Assembly (NCBI RefSeq): GCF_006494655.1
Contig: NZ_VHIM01000007.1
Coordinates: 124,001-188,000, forward strand
DNA: 64,000 nt
Reading direction: 5' to 3'
DNA from: Arthrobacter agilis
GTDB lineage: Bacteria > Actinomycetota > Actinomycetes > Actinomycetales > Micrococcaceae
The number at the start of each line of letters is the position of its first letter. Within the stretch, counting starts at the first letter, position 1. Positions 55,418 through 64,000 of the stretch are shown one piece after another. A program made the translations under genes and the position numbers. Below the pieces are notes generated by a model. The model had not been told where the DNA came from, searched no databases, and saw only the letters and a list, made by a program, of their open reading frames with translations.

Positions 55418-55450
55418 CTCTTCACAGGAAGTGCGGTAGACAGCCTCGCC

Positions 55451-55511
55451 CGAAGGCCTGGTAGCGACGGGACGGGATCGGGAGATCCCATCGACTGCTA
55501 CCAGGCCTTCG
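55451..55511. terminator. Perfect 15-bp inverted repeat between convergent genes
   Basis: CGAAGGCCTGGTAGC (55451-55465) pairs exactly with GCTACCAGGCCTTCG (55497-55511). Within the 31-nt loop GGGATC-GGGA-GATCCC (55474-55489) forms a second hairpin. It lies 33 nt after nrdF and before the end of the minus-strand HNH gene, so it most likely stops transcription from both sides, although no T run follows. Confidence 0.75.
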
Positions 55512-55634
55512 TCGTGCCTACCCTGAGGGGGCATCCTTGCGGCATGTACGGCACGACCAGTACCCGCGCAACGGTGTTTTCTTGAGGTGCTCGTTCTGCT
55601 TTCGGTGGACAGTGCGGCACAGCCTGGCTCGATG

Positions 55635-57059
55635 TCACGCGATGAGCGGCGCCGACCGAGGTGCGCGCCGCAACGCCTTCACCCGTTGACGCATCATGCG
55701 CCGGTCGCGGCGCCGCCGCAGCAACTCTTCGGCGAGATCATCGGCGCTGCCAGGCGGTGAGGGAGCGATCGATCGGTACCTGTGACCCGTCGGGGTTTCG
55801 ACGTCGATGCTATGCCTCAGACCGGAGCCGGTTCGGGCCCGCCATCCTCGGACTTCCTTCGAGTGGTTGCATGCCTCGCAGAGGCCGGCTCCGTTGGACA
55901 GACTCGTTCGTCCGCCGTCGTGCCACGGTACAACGTGATCATGGTGGCGGATCGGCGCGTCGCAGTAGGGGGTTCGGCAGGTATGGTCGCGGGCCTCGAG
56001 GAACCGCCGCTGGGACGCCGTGAACAGGCGGGCGCGGGAATCCATCGCGAGCAGCTCACCACTCCCAGGGGCGGTGTACAAGCGCCGAATCAGGACCCGA
56101 AGGTCCTGTCCGAGGCCGCCCTCTCGGGTGGAGGCGAGTGTCCTCGCCCAACCGGCAGGAACCACGCCGTATCCCGAGAGGCGCGCCGGTTCACTGTCCC
56201 CCTGGAAAAGGGCGCGGTCGGTCATGACCAGTTGGATCTCCACGCCGGACACACCTCCAGGTGTACCCGTGGTGCGTTCCACCAGAGTGTCGGCCATGAG
56301 TTGACCACGGCTTCGGATGTCGCCTTCTGATCGAAGCGAACCGGCGTGCCGCGCGAGCTCCGCGTAGACCGCCACGCCTTGAGCGACCGGAAGCAGGGCG
56401 GTGAGGTAAGCCATCGTGTCCGGTGCCGGCCGAAGGCTGACATACCGTTCCGCGGCGGCGTGCCGCGCCCGATCCGTCACAGAGCGTGGGTCTCTGCGGT
56501 ATGCAGCGGCCCGGGCTGCAGCGACGATGGCCCGGTCTCCCTGTCCGAGGAAGGATCCGGTGTCGGCAGAGAGCTCCTCGTCCACGGCGCATCGATCCGA
56601 AGCAGCCAGACAGGCGGTTTCCCTCACCAGCAGGGTGGCGCGCCATTCGTTCAGCTGGCCACTCTCCAGAGCTGCGAGAGTGTGCGGCATCTCCGTGATG
56701 AGCGCACGAGCGAATCCGAGCAGGCGGCCACCGCGTGCGGGAGATTCCTTACGCGCCAGCGCCAGCTGAGCGCCCACGCCCTGCCCCTGCGCGGAAGCGG
56801 GAACGCCCCACAGGGCCTGGTTCTTCCGCTCCGCGAGATCGAAGGCGACGGCGGCGCGGGCCTGCAGACCCGCGACGGCCGAGGTGAGGTCTTCGAGGTC
56901 ACGGATCTGATCGATCAGCTCTGCGCTCGTAGAACCGAGCCGGAAGGACATCAGGCCTTCGATGAGCTCCCGAACATCGGTCGGCAGAACAGCGTCGTCC
57001 ATCGGCACGTCACAAGGAAGCAGGGCCTCTTCAGATGGGGCCGTCCTTGTGCTGTCCAT
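55635..57059 (-). CDS. DUF222/HNH endonuclease domain protein (13E12-type)
   Basis: A 474-residue protein of the REP13E12-like family, common in multiple copies in actinobacteria. The DUF222 part fills about residues 40-330 (ARAAVAFDLAERKNQALWG and AAERYVSLRPAPDTMAYL). The C-terminal HNH (about 370-430) has CRTPYC, DHVVPWHDGGRTSL and LCEACNHSKE, all catalytic and zinc residues kept. The true function is unknown; some members are linked to mobile elements. The ATG at 57059 is preferred; a TTG at 57092 is the track-length alternative. Convergent with nrdF. Confidence 0.85.
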   Translation of the reverse strand: MDSTRTAPSEEALLPCDVPMDDAVLPTDVRELIEGLMSFRLGSTSAELIDQIRDLEDLTSAVAGLQARAAVAFDLAERKNQALWGVPASAQGQGVGAQLALARKESPARGGRLLGFARALITEMPHTLAALESGQLNEWRATLLVRETACLAASDRCAVDEELSADTGSFLGQGDRAIVAAARAAAYRRDPRSVTDRARHAAAERYVSLRPAPDTMAYLTALLPVAQGVAVYAELARHAGSLRSEGDIRSRGQLMADTLVERTTGTPGGVSGVEIQLVMTDRALFQGDSEPARLSGYGVVPAGWARTLASTREGGLGQDLRVLIRRLYTAPGSGELLAMDSRARLFTASQRRFLEARDHTCRTPYCDAPIRHHDHVVPWHDGGRTSLSNGAGLCEACNHSKEVRGWRARTGSGLRHSIDVETPTGHRYRSIAPSPPGSADDLAEELLRRRRDRRMMRQRVKALRRAPRSAPLIA

Positions 57060-57284
57060 GGTCCATTTTCGCGCGCACCACTGACATTCCAAGCGGGTGT
57101 CAGGCTTGGGAGTACCCCGCGTTCTTCGCCGGTGCGGCGTGGCAACCAGGCGGTCGGATTCTGTCGGGGACGCCCCTGAGGACAGGGCAGACTGCCATCA
57201 CTCACCGCGGCTTCGATCCCGGCGCAGGTGGACAAGCGGCAGGTGAAGTGTGCACTGCGCGATCGCACCGATTTCGAGCCGTCG

Positions 57285-58325
57285 CTACGGCCAGGTCCGC
57301 CAGTTCCGCCAGCGCGACGGTTCGGGCTCGGGCTCCGGTTCCGGCTTCGGCTCTCCTCCCAGCGCCTGCGCGGCCTCGACGAGATCCGCGGCGGTGAGCG
57401 TCATGACGTCGTCGCGGTCGAGCGCATCGAGTTCGTGATCCGGGTCGAGCGACAGCCTCAGAGCCTGCCGGTTCAGCGCCTGCTCGAACAGGGTGCGGGC
57501 GAAGCGCGCGTTGCCCGAGTCCTCCCCGACGTGGAGGCCCAGGAAGATACGGCGCAGCATGTCGTCCGCGCCGTCGGCCAGGACGTACTCGTGCTGCCCG
57601 AGCATCTGGTGGAAGATCGTCTGCAGTGCGTCCACCGAGTAGTCCGGGAAGGTGATCTCCCGCGCGAAGCGGGACCGCAGGCCGGGGTTCGAGAGGAGGA
57701 ACGCCTCCATGAGTTGCGGGTACCCGGCCACGATCACCACGAGCCGATGGCGGTGGTCCTCCATCCGCTTGAGCAGGACCTCGATGGCTTCGGGGCCGAA
57801 GTCCATCCGACCGTCCTCCGGCGTCAGGGCGTACGCCTCGTCGATGAACAGGACGCCGTCCAGCGCACGCCGGATCACGCGGTCGGTCTTGATGGCGGTG
57901 GCCCCCACATACTGCCCGACGAGCCCCGACCGGTCGACCTCCACGAGGTGGCCCTTCTGCAGCAGACCCACCGCGCGGTACATCTCGGCGAGGAGCCGCG
58001 CCACGGTGGTCTTCCCGGTGCCCGGGTTCCCCAGGAACACCAGGTGCTGGGAGGTCGCCACCTCCGGCAGCCCGTGAGCCTTCCGCCGGGCCTGCACCTG
58101 CAGCAGGGCGACGAGCGCGCGGACCTGCTCCTTGACGGTGTCCAGCCCCACCAGGGCGTCGAGTTCGGCCTGCACCTCGGCCAGCGGGCGAGCCGGACCG
58201 GGACGCGCTGCGAAGTATTCGCCGCGCAGGTCCTCGACCCGATCCGACCCCGACGATTTGAGCTGCTCGGTGAGATGGCCGAGCGTCTCGCGCAGGTCAT
58301 CGAGCGGATTGCGGCTGGCAGCCAT
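57285..58325 (-). CDS. CbbX/SpoVK-type AAA+ ATPase
   Basis: A 346-residue AAA+ protein. Walker A is GNPGTGKTT (99-107), Walker B is VLFIDEAYAL (158-167), and the pore-loop and sensor regions (GLVGQYVGATAIKTD, AGYPQLMEAFLLSNPGLRSRF) are those of the CbbX/SpoVK/EccA family. An N-terminal helical part of about 40 residues precedes it; the C-terminus is an odd EPKPEPEPEPEP repeat. The ATG has a strong AGGAGG. CbbX is a Rubisco activase, and EccA belongs to type VII secretion; neither partner is in the window, so the target is unknown. Confidence 0.85.
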   Translation of the reverse strand: MAASRNPLDDLRETLGHLTEQLKSSGSDRVEDLRGEYFAARPGPARPLAEVQAELDALVGLDTVKEQVRALVALLQVQARRKAHGLPEVATSQHLVFLGNPGTGKTTVARLLAEMYRAVGLLQKGHLVEVDRSGLVGQYVGATAIKTDRVIRRALDGVLFIDEAYALTPEDGRMDFGPEAIEVLLKRMEDHRHRLVVIVAGYPQLMEAFLLSNPGLRSRFAREITFPDYSVDALQTIFHQMLGQHEYVLADGADDMLRRIFLGLHVGEDSGNARFARTLFEQALNRQALRLSLDPDHELDALDRDDVMTLTAADLVEAAQALGGEPKPEPEPEPEPSRWRNWRTWP

Positions 58326-58555
58326 ACGTTCCTCCTGGGCGACCGATGAGCACGAAGTCGCTGATGAGCGGTGGTGGGGCCGCCCTGATGTCTCAGCAGC
58401 AGCCCATGCATCAGTTCGATGGGATCCTGACCAAGCTACCGCACCTGGAGAGCGCACAGGAGCCCTGCTTCCGCCGTACCGCACACCTGGGCCCTCCCGT
58501 CCCGGTTCCGCGACGCGACGCACGCTGGCTCGGAAGCATCAAGCACAGGCGTGCC

Positions 58556-58828
58556 TCACCGGCGTGCAGCGTCTGCGGGCGACCAGGCAGCCGGCCCCGT
58601 GTAGGTGGCATCGCCGGGGAGCAGCCACCAGTAGCGAGCACCGAGGTCCGCTGACCGGCCGGGCGCATCGTCGGCGTCGGCTTCTTCCACGGCCGCGGTC
58701 GTGAGGAGCCGCGTCCATTGGCGCACAGTGCGCCGGTTCCTCACAGCGTTCCCGGCAGCAGCGGTCGGCCGGGGCGGTTGTGGACCGGGAGGAACCGGCA
58801 CCGAAGGGGGCCGGCGGAGCGGATTCAC
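58556..58828 (-). CDS. Small ORF coupled to allophanate hydrolase
   Basis: A 90-residue frame that starts with a GTG overlapping the stop of the allophanate hydrolase gene (GTGA). The first 30 residues are Pro- and Arg-rich; the second half (SADLGARYWWLLPGDATYTGPAAW) is more ordered, with a WWLLPGD motif. No family is recognised. The coupled start and the position behind the urea pathway support a real gene, but an accidental open frame cannot be excluded. The 230 bp between it and the AAA ATPase gene hold that gene's promoter. Confidence 0.4.
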   Translation of the reverse strand: MNPLRRPPSVPVPPGPQPPRPTAAAGNAVRNRRTVRQWTRLLTTAAVEEADADDAPGRSADLGARYWWLLPGDATYTGPAAWSPADAARR

Positions 58829-60750
58829 TGCTTCCTCGCTTCCGACAGCAGGCCGCGGGACAGCCCCGTGACGAGAAAGTCGCGAAGTCCACCGGTCGCC
58901 GGACGATCGGCGGTGACGGGCTGTGCCTGAGCGTGCGCAGACCCCTGCATGGATGCCGTACCAGCCTCCGGTTCCGGCCCGGACCCGGCCACCCGCCCCG
59001 ATCCCGCGAGCTGATCGGACGCCACGGCGGCCAACCAGTCACCGTATCCGGTGATGTCGGTTCCCTGCGCAGCCGCGACGGCATCGCAGGCGAACCCGAT
59101 GGCGGACGTGCCGTCACTGAGGCGGATCGAGCCGAGCAGCATGGGCTCGGGTAGGGCGGCGAGGAATCGACCCAGGGCGGATTCGGACAGGAGCCACCGC
59201 TCACCGACGAGTTCGGCCCCGTCATCGGAGCGGTACACGCCTGGTTTCGGTGGCTGCGTGCCGAGTGCCACCATGCGGTAGCGCGCAGCTGTTCGGACCG
59301 GGCCGTCCCAGTACGCCCCGAGCTCCTCGAGCTCGCGCGCGAGGACCTGGCCGCGACGGTGCGCCCCGACGACGACGAGCGGGACACCGACGGCTCCGGC
59401 AAAGAGCGGCCACGGCGAACCCGCCCCCGCATGCCCCGCGGCCCCGGCGGCGAAGAGGGCAGGAGGAGCAGGCGTGTAGTCGAAGCGTCGGGCGATGTCG
59501 GCTACGACGGCGTCGTCGAACGTCCGCCCGACGACGGTCACGCCGAACTGGGCGCCGTCGACCTCGCCGGCCGGGACGGCGACGGCACACAGGTCGAACA
59601 GATTGCAGAAGTTCGTGTACGTCCCCATGCGGGAGTTGACGCCCACCGGGTCGGCGGCCACCTCGGCGAGGAGGGGGTGCAGGGGAGCCGTGGGCACGAG
59701 GAGGGCGTCGAAGCCCTCGAGCTGCCCGAGCGCCTCCCGCTTGAGCTCGGCCAGCCGGGCCGTGTCCGCCACGTACGCGTGGGCGGGCAGCGAACCGGCG
59801 CGGCCGATGATGCCGGCGACGGTGGGATCGAGGCCGGCGGGAGTGCCGTCCCCGGACACGCTGTCCACGAACGACCCCACGGCGGCATACCGCTCTGCCA
59901 CGAGCGCGCCGTCGTACAGGAGGCGGGCAGCTTGGAGGAACACGTCGATGCCGAGCGGCTCGACGTCGACGCCCGTGGCCTCGAGCCGGGCGACCTGACG
60001 GCCGAATTCGGCGGCCCAGGCCGGCGAGAGCTCGGGCAGCTCGGCAGGGTAGGCGACGCGCGGCCTACTCGGGGCCGCCAGCCGCACGTCCGACGGCCAG
60101 GCACGGGCACCGCCCGCCATGACACCCATCGCCCGTTCGGCGAGCGGGAGGTCCCGCGCCAGGATGGTCACCGCGTCCCAGGACCGGCAGGCGGGCACCA
60201 CCCCGTCGGTCGAGACGATGTGCAGCGTCGGCTTGATGCCGACGATGCCCTGAAGCCCTGCCGGGATCCGTCCGGACCCGGCGGTGTCGGTGCCGATCGC
60301 GATGTCCGCCAGCCCCAGGGCCACGGCGACCGCCGAGCCGGAGCTCGAGCCGCCCGAGATGTACTCGGGCCGGCGGGCGTCGCGCACCGCGCCGTGCGGG
60401 CTTCGGGTGCCCACGAGCCCGGTGGCGAACTGGTCGAGGTTCGCCGCACCCAGGACGACGGCGCCCGCCGTCCGCAGTCGGCGTACCGCTTCCGCATCCT
60501 GTTCGGGCAGATAGGCGAAGCCGGGGCAGGCCGCCGTCGTGGGGATGCCGGCCACGTCCACGTTGTTCTTCACCGCGAGCAGGAGGCCGGCGAGGGGGAG
60601 CTCCTCGCCCGCGCTGACCCGTGCGTCGACGTCGGCGGCATCGGCGAGCAGGTCCTCCGCCGTGCGGAGGGTCACCCAGATCTCGGGGCGGTCCACGGCG
60701 TCGATCGCCGCGAGTGCCGCGCGGACGCGGTCGGTTGCCTGGCTGGTCAT
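58825..60750 (-). CDS. atzF: Allophanate hydrolase
   Basis: Splits allophanate to ammonia and carbon dioxide, the second step of ATP-dependent urea degradation. A 641-residue protein with an amidase domain (about 1-450) and the C-terminal allophanate hydrolase domain (about 475-595, VGAHRRGQVLARELEELGAY). The catalytic triad is Lys61, Ser135 in GGSSSGS and Ser159 in GTDTAGSGR; the spacing of 74 and 24 residues equals that of AtzF as I remember it (Lys91, Ser165, Ser189). The ATG overlaps the urea carboxylase stop by 4 nt. The last 45 or so residues are an extra tail. Confidence 0.93.
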   Translation of the reverse strand: MTSQATDRVRAALAAIDAVDRPEIWVTLRTAEDLLADAADVDARVSAGEELPLAGLLLAVKNNVDVAGIPTTAACPGFAYLPEQDAEAVRRLRTAGAVVLGAANLDQFATGLVGTRSPHGAVRDARRPEYISGGSSSGSAVAVALGLADIAIGTDTAGSGRIPAGLQGIVGIKPTLHIVSTDGVVPACRSWDAVTILARDLPLAERAMGVMAGGARAWPSDVRLAAPSRPRVAYPAELPELSPAWAAEFGRQVARLEATGVDVEPLGIDVFLQAARLLYDGALVAERYAAVGSFVDSVSGDGTPAGLDPTVAGIIGRAGSLPAHAYVADTARLAELKREALGQLEGFDALLVPTAPLHPLLAEVAADPVGVNSRMGTYTNFCNLFDLCAVAVPAGEVDGAQFGVTVVGRTFDDAVVADIARRFDYTPAPPALFAAGAAGHAGAGSPWPLFAGAVGVPLVVVGAHRRGQVLARELEELGAYWDGPVRTAARYRMVALGTQPPKPGVYRSDDGAELVGERWLLSESALGRFLAALPEPMLLGSIRLSDGTSAIGFACDAVAAAQGTDITGYGDWLAAVASDQLAGSGRVAGSGPEPEAGTASMQGSAHAQAQPVTADRPATGGLRDFLVTGLSRGLLSEARKQ

Positions 60751-63700
60751 GCGGCTACCTCTTCTGTCTCTCGGGATTCGGGGTGCTGCCCCGGGTCGGA
60801 TTCCGGTACAGGGGACGCGCCGAGGACCACGAGCGCTTCGCCGGCCACGACCTGCGACCCGGCGAGGGGGAGGACCTGCAGCACCTCGCCGTCGCAGGGG
60901 GCACTGATGACGGTCTCCATCTTCATGGCCTCGAGGGAGACGAGGGGCTGCCCCTTCACCACCGTGTCACCGGCGGTGACGTCGACCTTCCACACGCTGG
61001 CGGCGAAAGGCGCGGAGACCAGGGTGGCGCCGTCGGGCACCACGAGGTCCTCGGACTCGGGGACGACGGCGGCGGCTGCCTCCGCGCGGTCGAACTCGCC
61101 GGCGTCGGCCCAGGCCTGACGTTCGACGGCGAAGGCCGCGGACTGCGTGCCGCGGAACTCCTCGATGGAGGCGCTGTTCTCGGCGAGGAAGCGTTCGTGC
61201 TCGGCGAGGGAGAACGTGCCCTCCTCGATCCCGACACCGCGACCCCTGCCCGCCGCCATGTCGGCGCGGAGGTCCAGCAGCTCCTCCGGGCTCACCGGGT
61301 ACCAGGAGATGCGGTCGAAGAAGCGCAGGAGCCAGGGGGAGCCGGGCTCGAACGGCGCGGAATCGGCGTACCGGGACCAGACCTGCGTGGTGCGTCCCAC
61401 GAACTGGTAGCCGCCCGGTCCTTCCATGCCGTAGATGCACATGTACGCACCGCCGATGCCGACGGCGTTTTCCGGCGTCCAGGTGCGGGCCGGGTTGTAC
61501 TTCGTGGTGACGAGGCGGTGCCGCGGGTCCAACGGCGTCGCCACGGGTGCGCCGAGGTACACGTCGCCGAGGCCGAGGACCAGGTACTCGGCGTCGAAGA
61601 CGGTGTCGAACACGTCGTTCACCGAGCCCAGCCCGTTGATCCGCCGGATGAACTCGATGTTCCACGGGCACCACGGGGCGTCGTCGCGCACTCCCGCCAT
61701 GTAGCGTTCGATGGCCTCGCGGGTCGCCGGATCGTCCCAGGAGAGGGGCAGGCGCACCGAGCGGCTGGGCACCACGAGATCCGAGCTGGCCGGAAGGGCA
61801 CCATCGATCTCCTGGACGGCGGCGAGCAGCCGGTGCGTGGTCAGGACGGAGGGGTCCACCTTGATCTGCAGGCTGCGGATGCCGGGCGTCAGGTCGACGA
61901 CGCCGGGGATGCGCTGCTGCTCGATGGCCTGGTGGAGGGCGTGCACGCGGGCCCGGAGGCCGAGGTCGAGGACCATCTCGCCGTACTCGACGAGCAGGTT
62001 GTCGTCGCCGGAGCGCCGGTAGGTCACGGCAGGCCTGTCGGGTTCTGCCGCGCCGCGTGCCAGGACGCCGTCGTCGCCGTCCCCACCGCGGAGCAGTCGG
62101 CCGTGCAGGGCCGAGGTGCCCGGCGCCGCGGCGAGGTGGGGGTCGGCCGGCAGGATCAGCTGCCGGCCCGGGCCGAGATCCTGCAGCGACGGCGCCTGGA
62201 CCGTCGTGATCGGCACGAAGCGCACGGCGTCGCCCGGGCGGAGTTGCCCGAGCTTCCAGCGGTCCGCGGCTACGACCGTGACGGGGCAGACAAACCCGCC
62301 GAGGCTGGGCCCGTCCGGGCCGAGCAGGATGGGCGTGTCCCCGGTGAAGTCCAGGGCGCCGACGGAGTACGCGGTGTCGTGGATGTTGGAGGGGTGCAGG
62401 CCGGCCTCGCCGCCGTCGTTGCGTGCCCAGCGGGGTTTCGGCCCGATGAGCCGGACGCCGGTTCGCGCGGAGTTGAAGTGCACCTCGTAGTCGGTGGCGA
62501 AGAGCTCGTCGATGTCCTCCCGCTGGAAGAACTCCGGTGCGCCGTGCGGGCCCTCGACGACGGTGAGCTCCCACCGGGACGTCAGGGCGGGCCTGGCGTC
62601 GAGCGCGACGGGGCCGGCGATCTCGGCGGGTAGCTCGGCACGCACGGTCCGGAGGACGTCGCCGGTCCGGAGGACGCGGCCCGCGTGCCCGCCGAACTGG
62701 CCCAGCGTGAACGTGGACGCGCTGCCGAGATACAGCGGGAGGTCGAGGCCGCCGGCGAAGAGGATGTAGCCGCGGAGCCCTGCACCCTCCGCCGTCCCGA
62801 CGTCGAGCGTCCCGCCGGCGGGAACGGTGATCGGCTCCCAGGTAGGAGCCTCGACGTCGTCCACCGTCACCCGGACGTCCGCGCCGGTGACGCAGAGGAC
62901 GGTCTCGTGCGAGAACGTTAGGCTGGGCCCCGTCATCGTGAATTCGAGGCCCGGCGCCCCCTCGGGGTTGCCGAGGGACTGGTTGCCGAGCCGGAAGGAG
63001 AGATCGTTCATCGGACCGCTCGGTGGGACGCCCACCTGCCAGAACTGCGTGCGGCCCGGCCAGTCCTGCACGCTGGTCTGCAGCCCCGGGCGCTCCACCG
63101 TGATGCGTGGCTCGGGGTCGCCGACCGTGTCGAGCGTGCTGGTCGAGTGCCCTGCCCGGCGGACGACGTCGAGGGTGCTGACGGCGCGCAGCATGCCGAG
63201 GTTGGTCTCGATGCCATCGATCCGCGTGCCGGTGAGGGCGCCGGCCAGCCGGTCGAAGGCCTCCTCGCGGGTGCCGCCGGAGGTGATGATCTTCGCCAGC
63301 AGGGGGTCGTAGTTGGTGGAGACCTCGCTGCCGGTCTCGGCCCAGGTGTCCACCCGAATGTGATCGGCCCCGGGGTACTCGGCGTTCGTGATGGTGCCGG
63401 CACTGGGCTGGAAGTCGCGTGCCGGATCCTCGGCGTAGACCCTCGCCTCGACGGCGTAGCCGGAGACGGGGACGCTGTCGGGAACACCGGAGAGGACCGC
63501 CGCGGCGTCGGGCCCGCCCTGCGCGAGGCGGAGCATCCACGCGACGAGGTCGACGCCGGTGACCGACTCCGTGACGGGGTGTTCCACCTGGAGGCGGGCG
63601 TTGACCTCGAGGAACGAGGCCTCCTGGCGGACGGAGTCGTAGACGAACTCGACGGTGCCGGCCGAGCGGTAGCCCAGCGAGGCGCACAGTGCGCGTGAGC

Positions 63701-64000
63701 TGCGGTGCAGTTCCTCGCGGACGGCGTCGGGCAGGTCGGGCGCCGGCGCTTCCTCGAGGACCTTCTGGTGCCGGCGCTGCAGCGAGCAGTCGCGGTCGCC
63801 GAGGCTGACCACGCGCCCCTCGCCGTCGCCGAAGACCTGGACCTCCACATGGCGGGCATTCTCCACGTAGCGCTCCGCAAAGACACCGGCGGTGCCGAAG
63901 CTCGCCCCGGCGAGGCGCGCGACGCGGGGGAAGCTCTCGGCGAGTTCCTCCTCCGTACGGCACACGGTCATCCCGATACCGCCGCCACCGCCGGTCGCCT
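60747..64000 (-). CDS. Urea carboxylase, N-terminus outside the window
   Basis: Biotin enzyme that carboxylates urea to allophanate with ATP and bicarbonate. The frame runs past the right edge; 1084 codons are visible of about 1200. Order of domains: the ATP-grasp glycine loop at the very edge (ATGGGGGIGM), biotin-carboxylase motifs HVEVQVFGD and EVNARLQVEHPVTE, carboxyltransferase domains of the KipA/KipI type (AHS1/AHS2, for example GPMNDLSFRLGNQSLGNPEG and NGLGSVNDVF), and the C-terminal biotinyl domain with Lys in EAMKMET. The inner ATG at 63971 is not the start. It is translationally coupled to allophanate hydrolase. Confidence 0.95.
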   Translation of the reverse strand, partial: ATGGGGGIGMTVCRTEEELAESFPRVARLAGASFGTAGVFAERYVENARHVEVQVFGDGEGRVVSLGDRDCSLQRRHQKVLEEAPAPDLPDAVREELHRSSRALCASLGYRSAGTVEFVYDSVRQEASFLEVNARLQVEHPVTESVTGVDLVAWMLRLAQGGPDAAAVLSGVPDSVPVSGYAVEARVYAEDPARDFQPSAGTITNAEYPGADHIRVDTWAETGSEVSTNYDPLLAKIITSGGTREEAFDRLAGALTGTRIDGIETNLGMLRAVSTLDVVRRAGHSTSTLDTVGDPEPRITVERPGLQTSVQDWPGRTQFWQVGVPPSGPMNDLSFRLGNQSLGNPEGAPGLEFTMTGPSLTFSHETVLCVTGADVRVTVDDVEAPTWEPITVPAGGTLDVGTAEGAGLRGYILFAGGLDLPLYLGSASTFTLGQFGGHAGRVLRTGDVLRTVRAELPAEIAGPVALDARPALTSRWELTVVEGPHGAPEFFQREDIDELFATDYEVHFNSARTGVRLIGPKPRWARNDGGEAGLHPSNIHDTAYSVGALDFTGDTPILLGPDGPSLGGFVCPVTVVAADRWKLGQLRPGDAVRFVPITTVQAPSLQDLGPGRQLILPADPHLAAAPGTSALHGRLLRGGDGDDGVLARGAAEPDRPAVTYRRSGDDNLLVEYGEMVLDLGLRARVHALHQAIEQQRIPGVVDLTPGIRSLQIKVDPSVLTTHRLLAAVQEIDGALPASSDLVVPSRSVRLPLSWDDPATREAIERYMAGVRDDAPWCPWNIEFIRRINGLGSVNDVFDTVFDAEYLVLGLGDVYLGAPVATPLDPRHRLVTTKYNPARTWTPENAVGIGGAYMCIYGMEGPGGYQFVGRTTQVWSRYADSAPFEPGSPWLLRFFDRISWYPVSPEELLDLRADMAAGRGRGVGIEEGTFSLAEHERFLAENSASIEEFRGTQSAAFAVERQAWADAGEFDRAEAAAAVVPESEDLVVPDGATLVSAPFAASVWKVDVTAGDTVVKGQPLVSLEAMKMETVISAPCDGEVLQVLPLAGSQVVAGEALVVLGASPVPESDPGQHPESRETEEVAA

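Noticed and set aside
58346-58654. 102-codon plus-strand frame divergent from the AAA ATPase gene
   Set aside because: No convincing ribosome site, overlaps the coupled minus-strand ORF, no recognisable motif; kept out for lack of support.

Overview
The window is high-GC DNA packed with short-spaced genes and reads as the chromosome of an actinobacterium, most likely a Micrococcaceae member of the Arthrobacter type (inference). The supporting signs are the actinobacterial families SepH, DUF4193, DUF3093, DUF3710, DUF3159 and DUF5998; an RNase E with its catalytic core in the middle; class Ib ribonucleotide reductase as nrdHIEF; and promoters with a TANNNT -10 box placed 6-7 nt before a start codon, i.e. 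leaderless genes. I see no insertion sequence, prophage module or CRISPR array.

Layout. 1-18.4 kb: parC (C-terminal end cut by the window edge), a GNAT/acyl-CoA-synthetase fusion of the protein-acetyltransferase type, DUF5998, a nucleotide-pyrophosphatase-like phosphodiesterase, tdk, sepH, DUF4193, DUF3093, dut, DUF3710, an OB-fold protein, DUF3159, two TrkA-type K+ regulators (CeoC, CeoB), a divergent KimA/KUP-like transporter and a TRAM RNA methyltransferase. As I remember it, the dut-to-dxs part matches the order around Rv2682c-Rv2699c of M. tuberculosis. 18.5-35.1 kb: dxs, rne, a TPP riboswitch in front of a thiD-tenA fusion, rplU-rpmA, obgE-proB, proA, nadD, rsfS, a histidine phosphatase and tRNA-Ala(GGC) with a clear promoter and terminator.

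35.1-41.7 kb, just downstream of the tRNA, is an accessory stretch. It holds a Rho_N-domain protein, an MpaB-family oxygenase, small membrane and lipoproteins, a BldC/excisionase-type HTH protein, the frameshifted remnant of a D-2-hydroxyacid dehydrogenase next to an HNH protein with a PUA/EVE-like front half (a candidate modification-dependent nuclease), a STAS-like protein and an unrecognised protein. 41.8-46 kb: App1-type phosphatase, metF-like reductase, SDR and a LysR regulator.

46.2-51 kb is a four-gene lipid-modification operon (FAD oxidoreductase, DUF1365, and two different cyclopropane-synthase-family methyltransferases). Its first three genes look like Rv0449c-Rv0448c-Rv0447c(ufaA1). 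51.1-55.4 kb is nrdHIEF, preceded by paired NrdR-box-like sites and a cluster of DnaA-box-like sequences. 55.6-64 kb, all on the minus strand, holds a DUF222/HNH (13E12-type) protein, a CbbX/SpoVK-type AAA ATPase, and the urea amidolyase pathway: urea carboxylase (N-terminus outside the window), allophanate hydrolase and a coupled small ORF.

The most interesting loci are the lipid operon, the nrd control region, the K+ locus and the HNH gene lying on a broken dehydrogenase. None is proven to be a new system.
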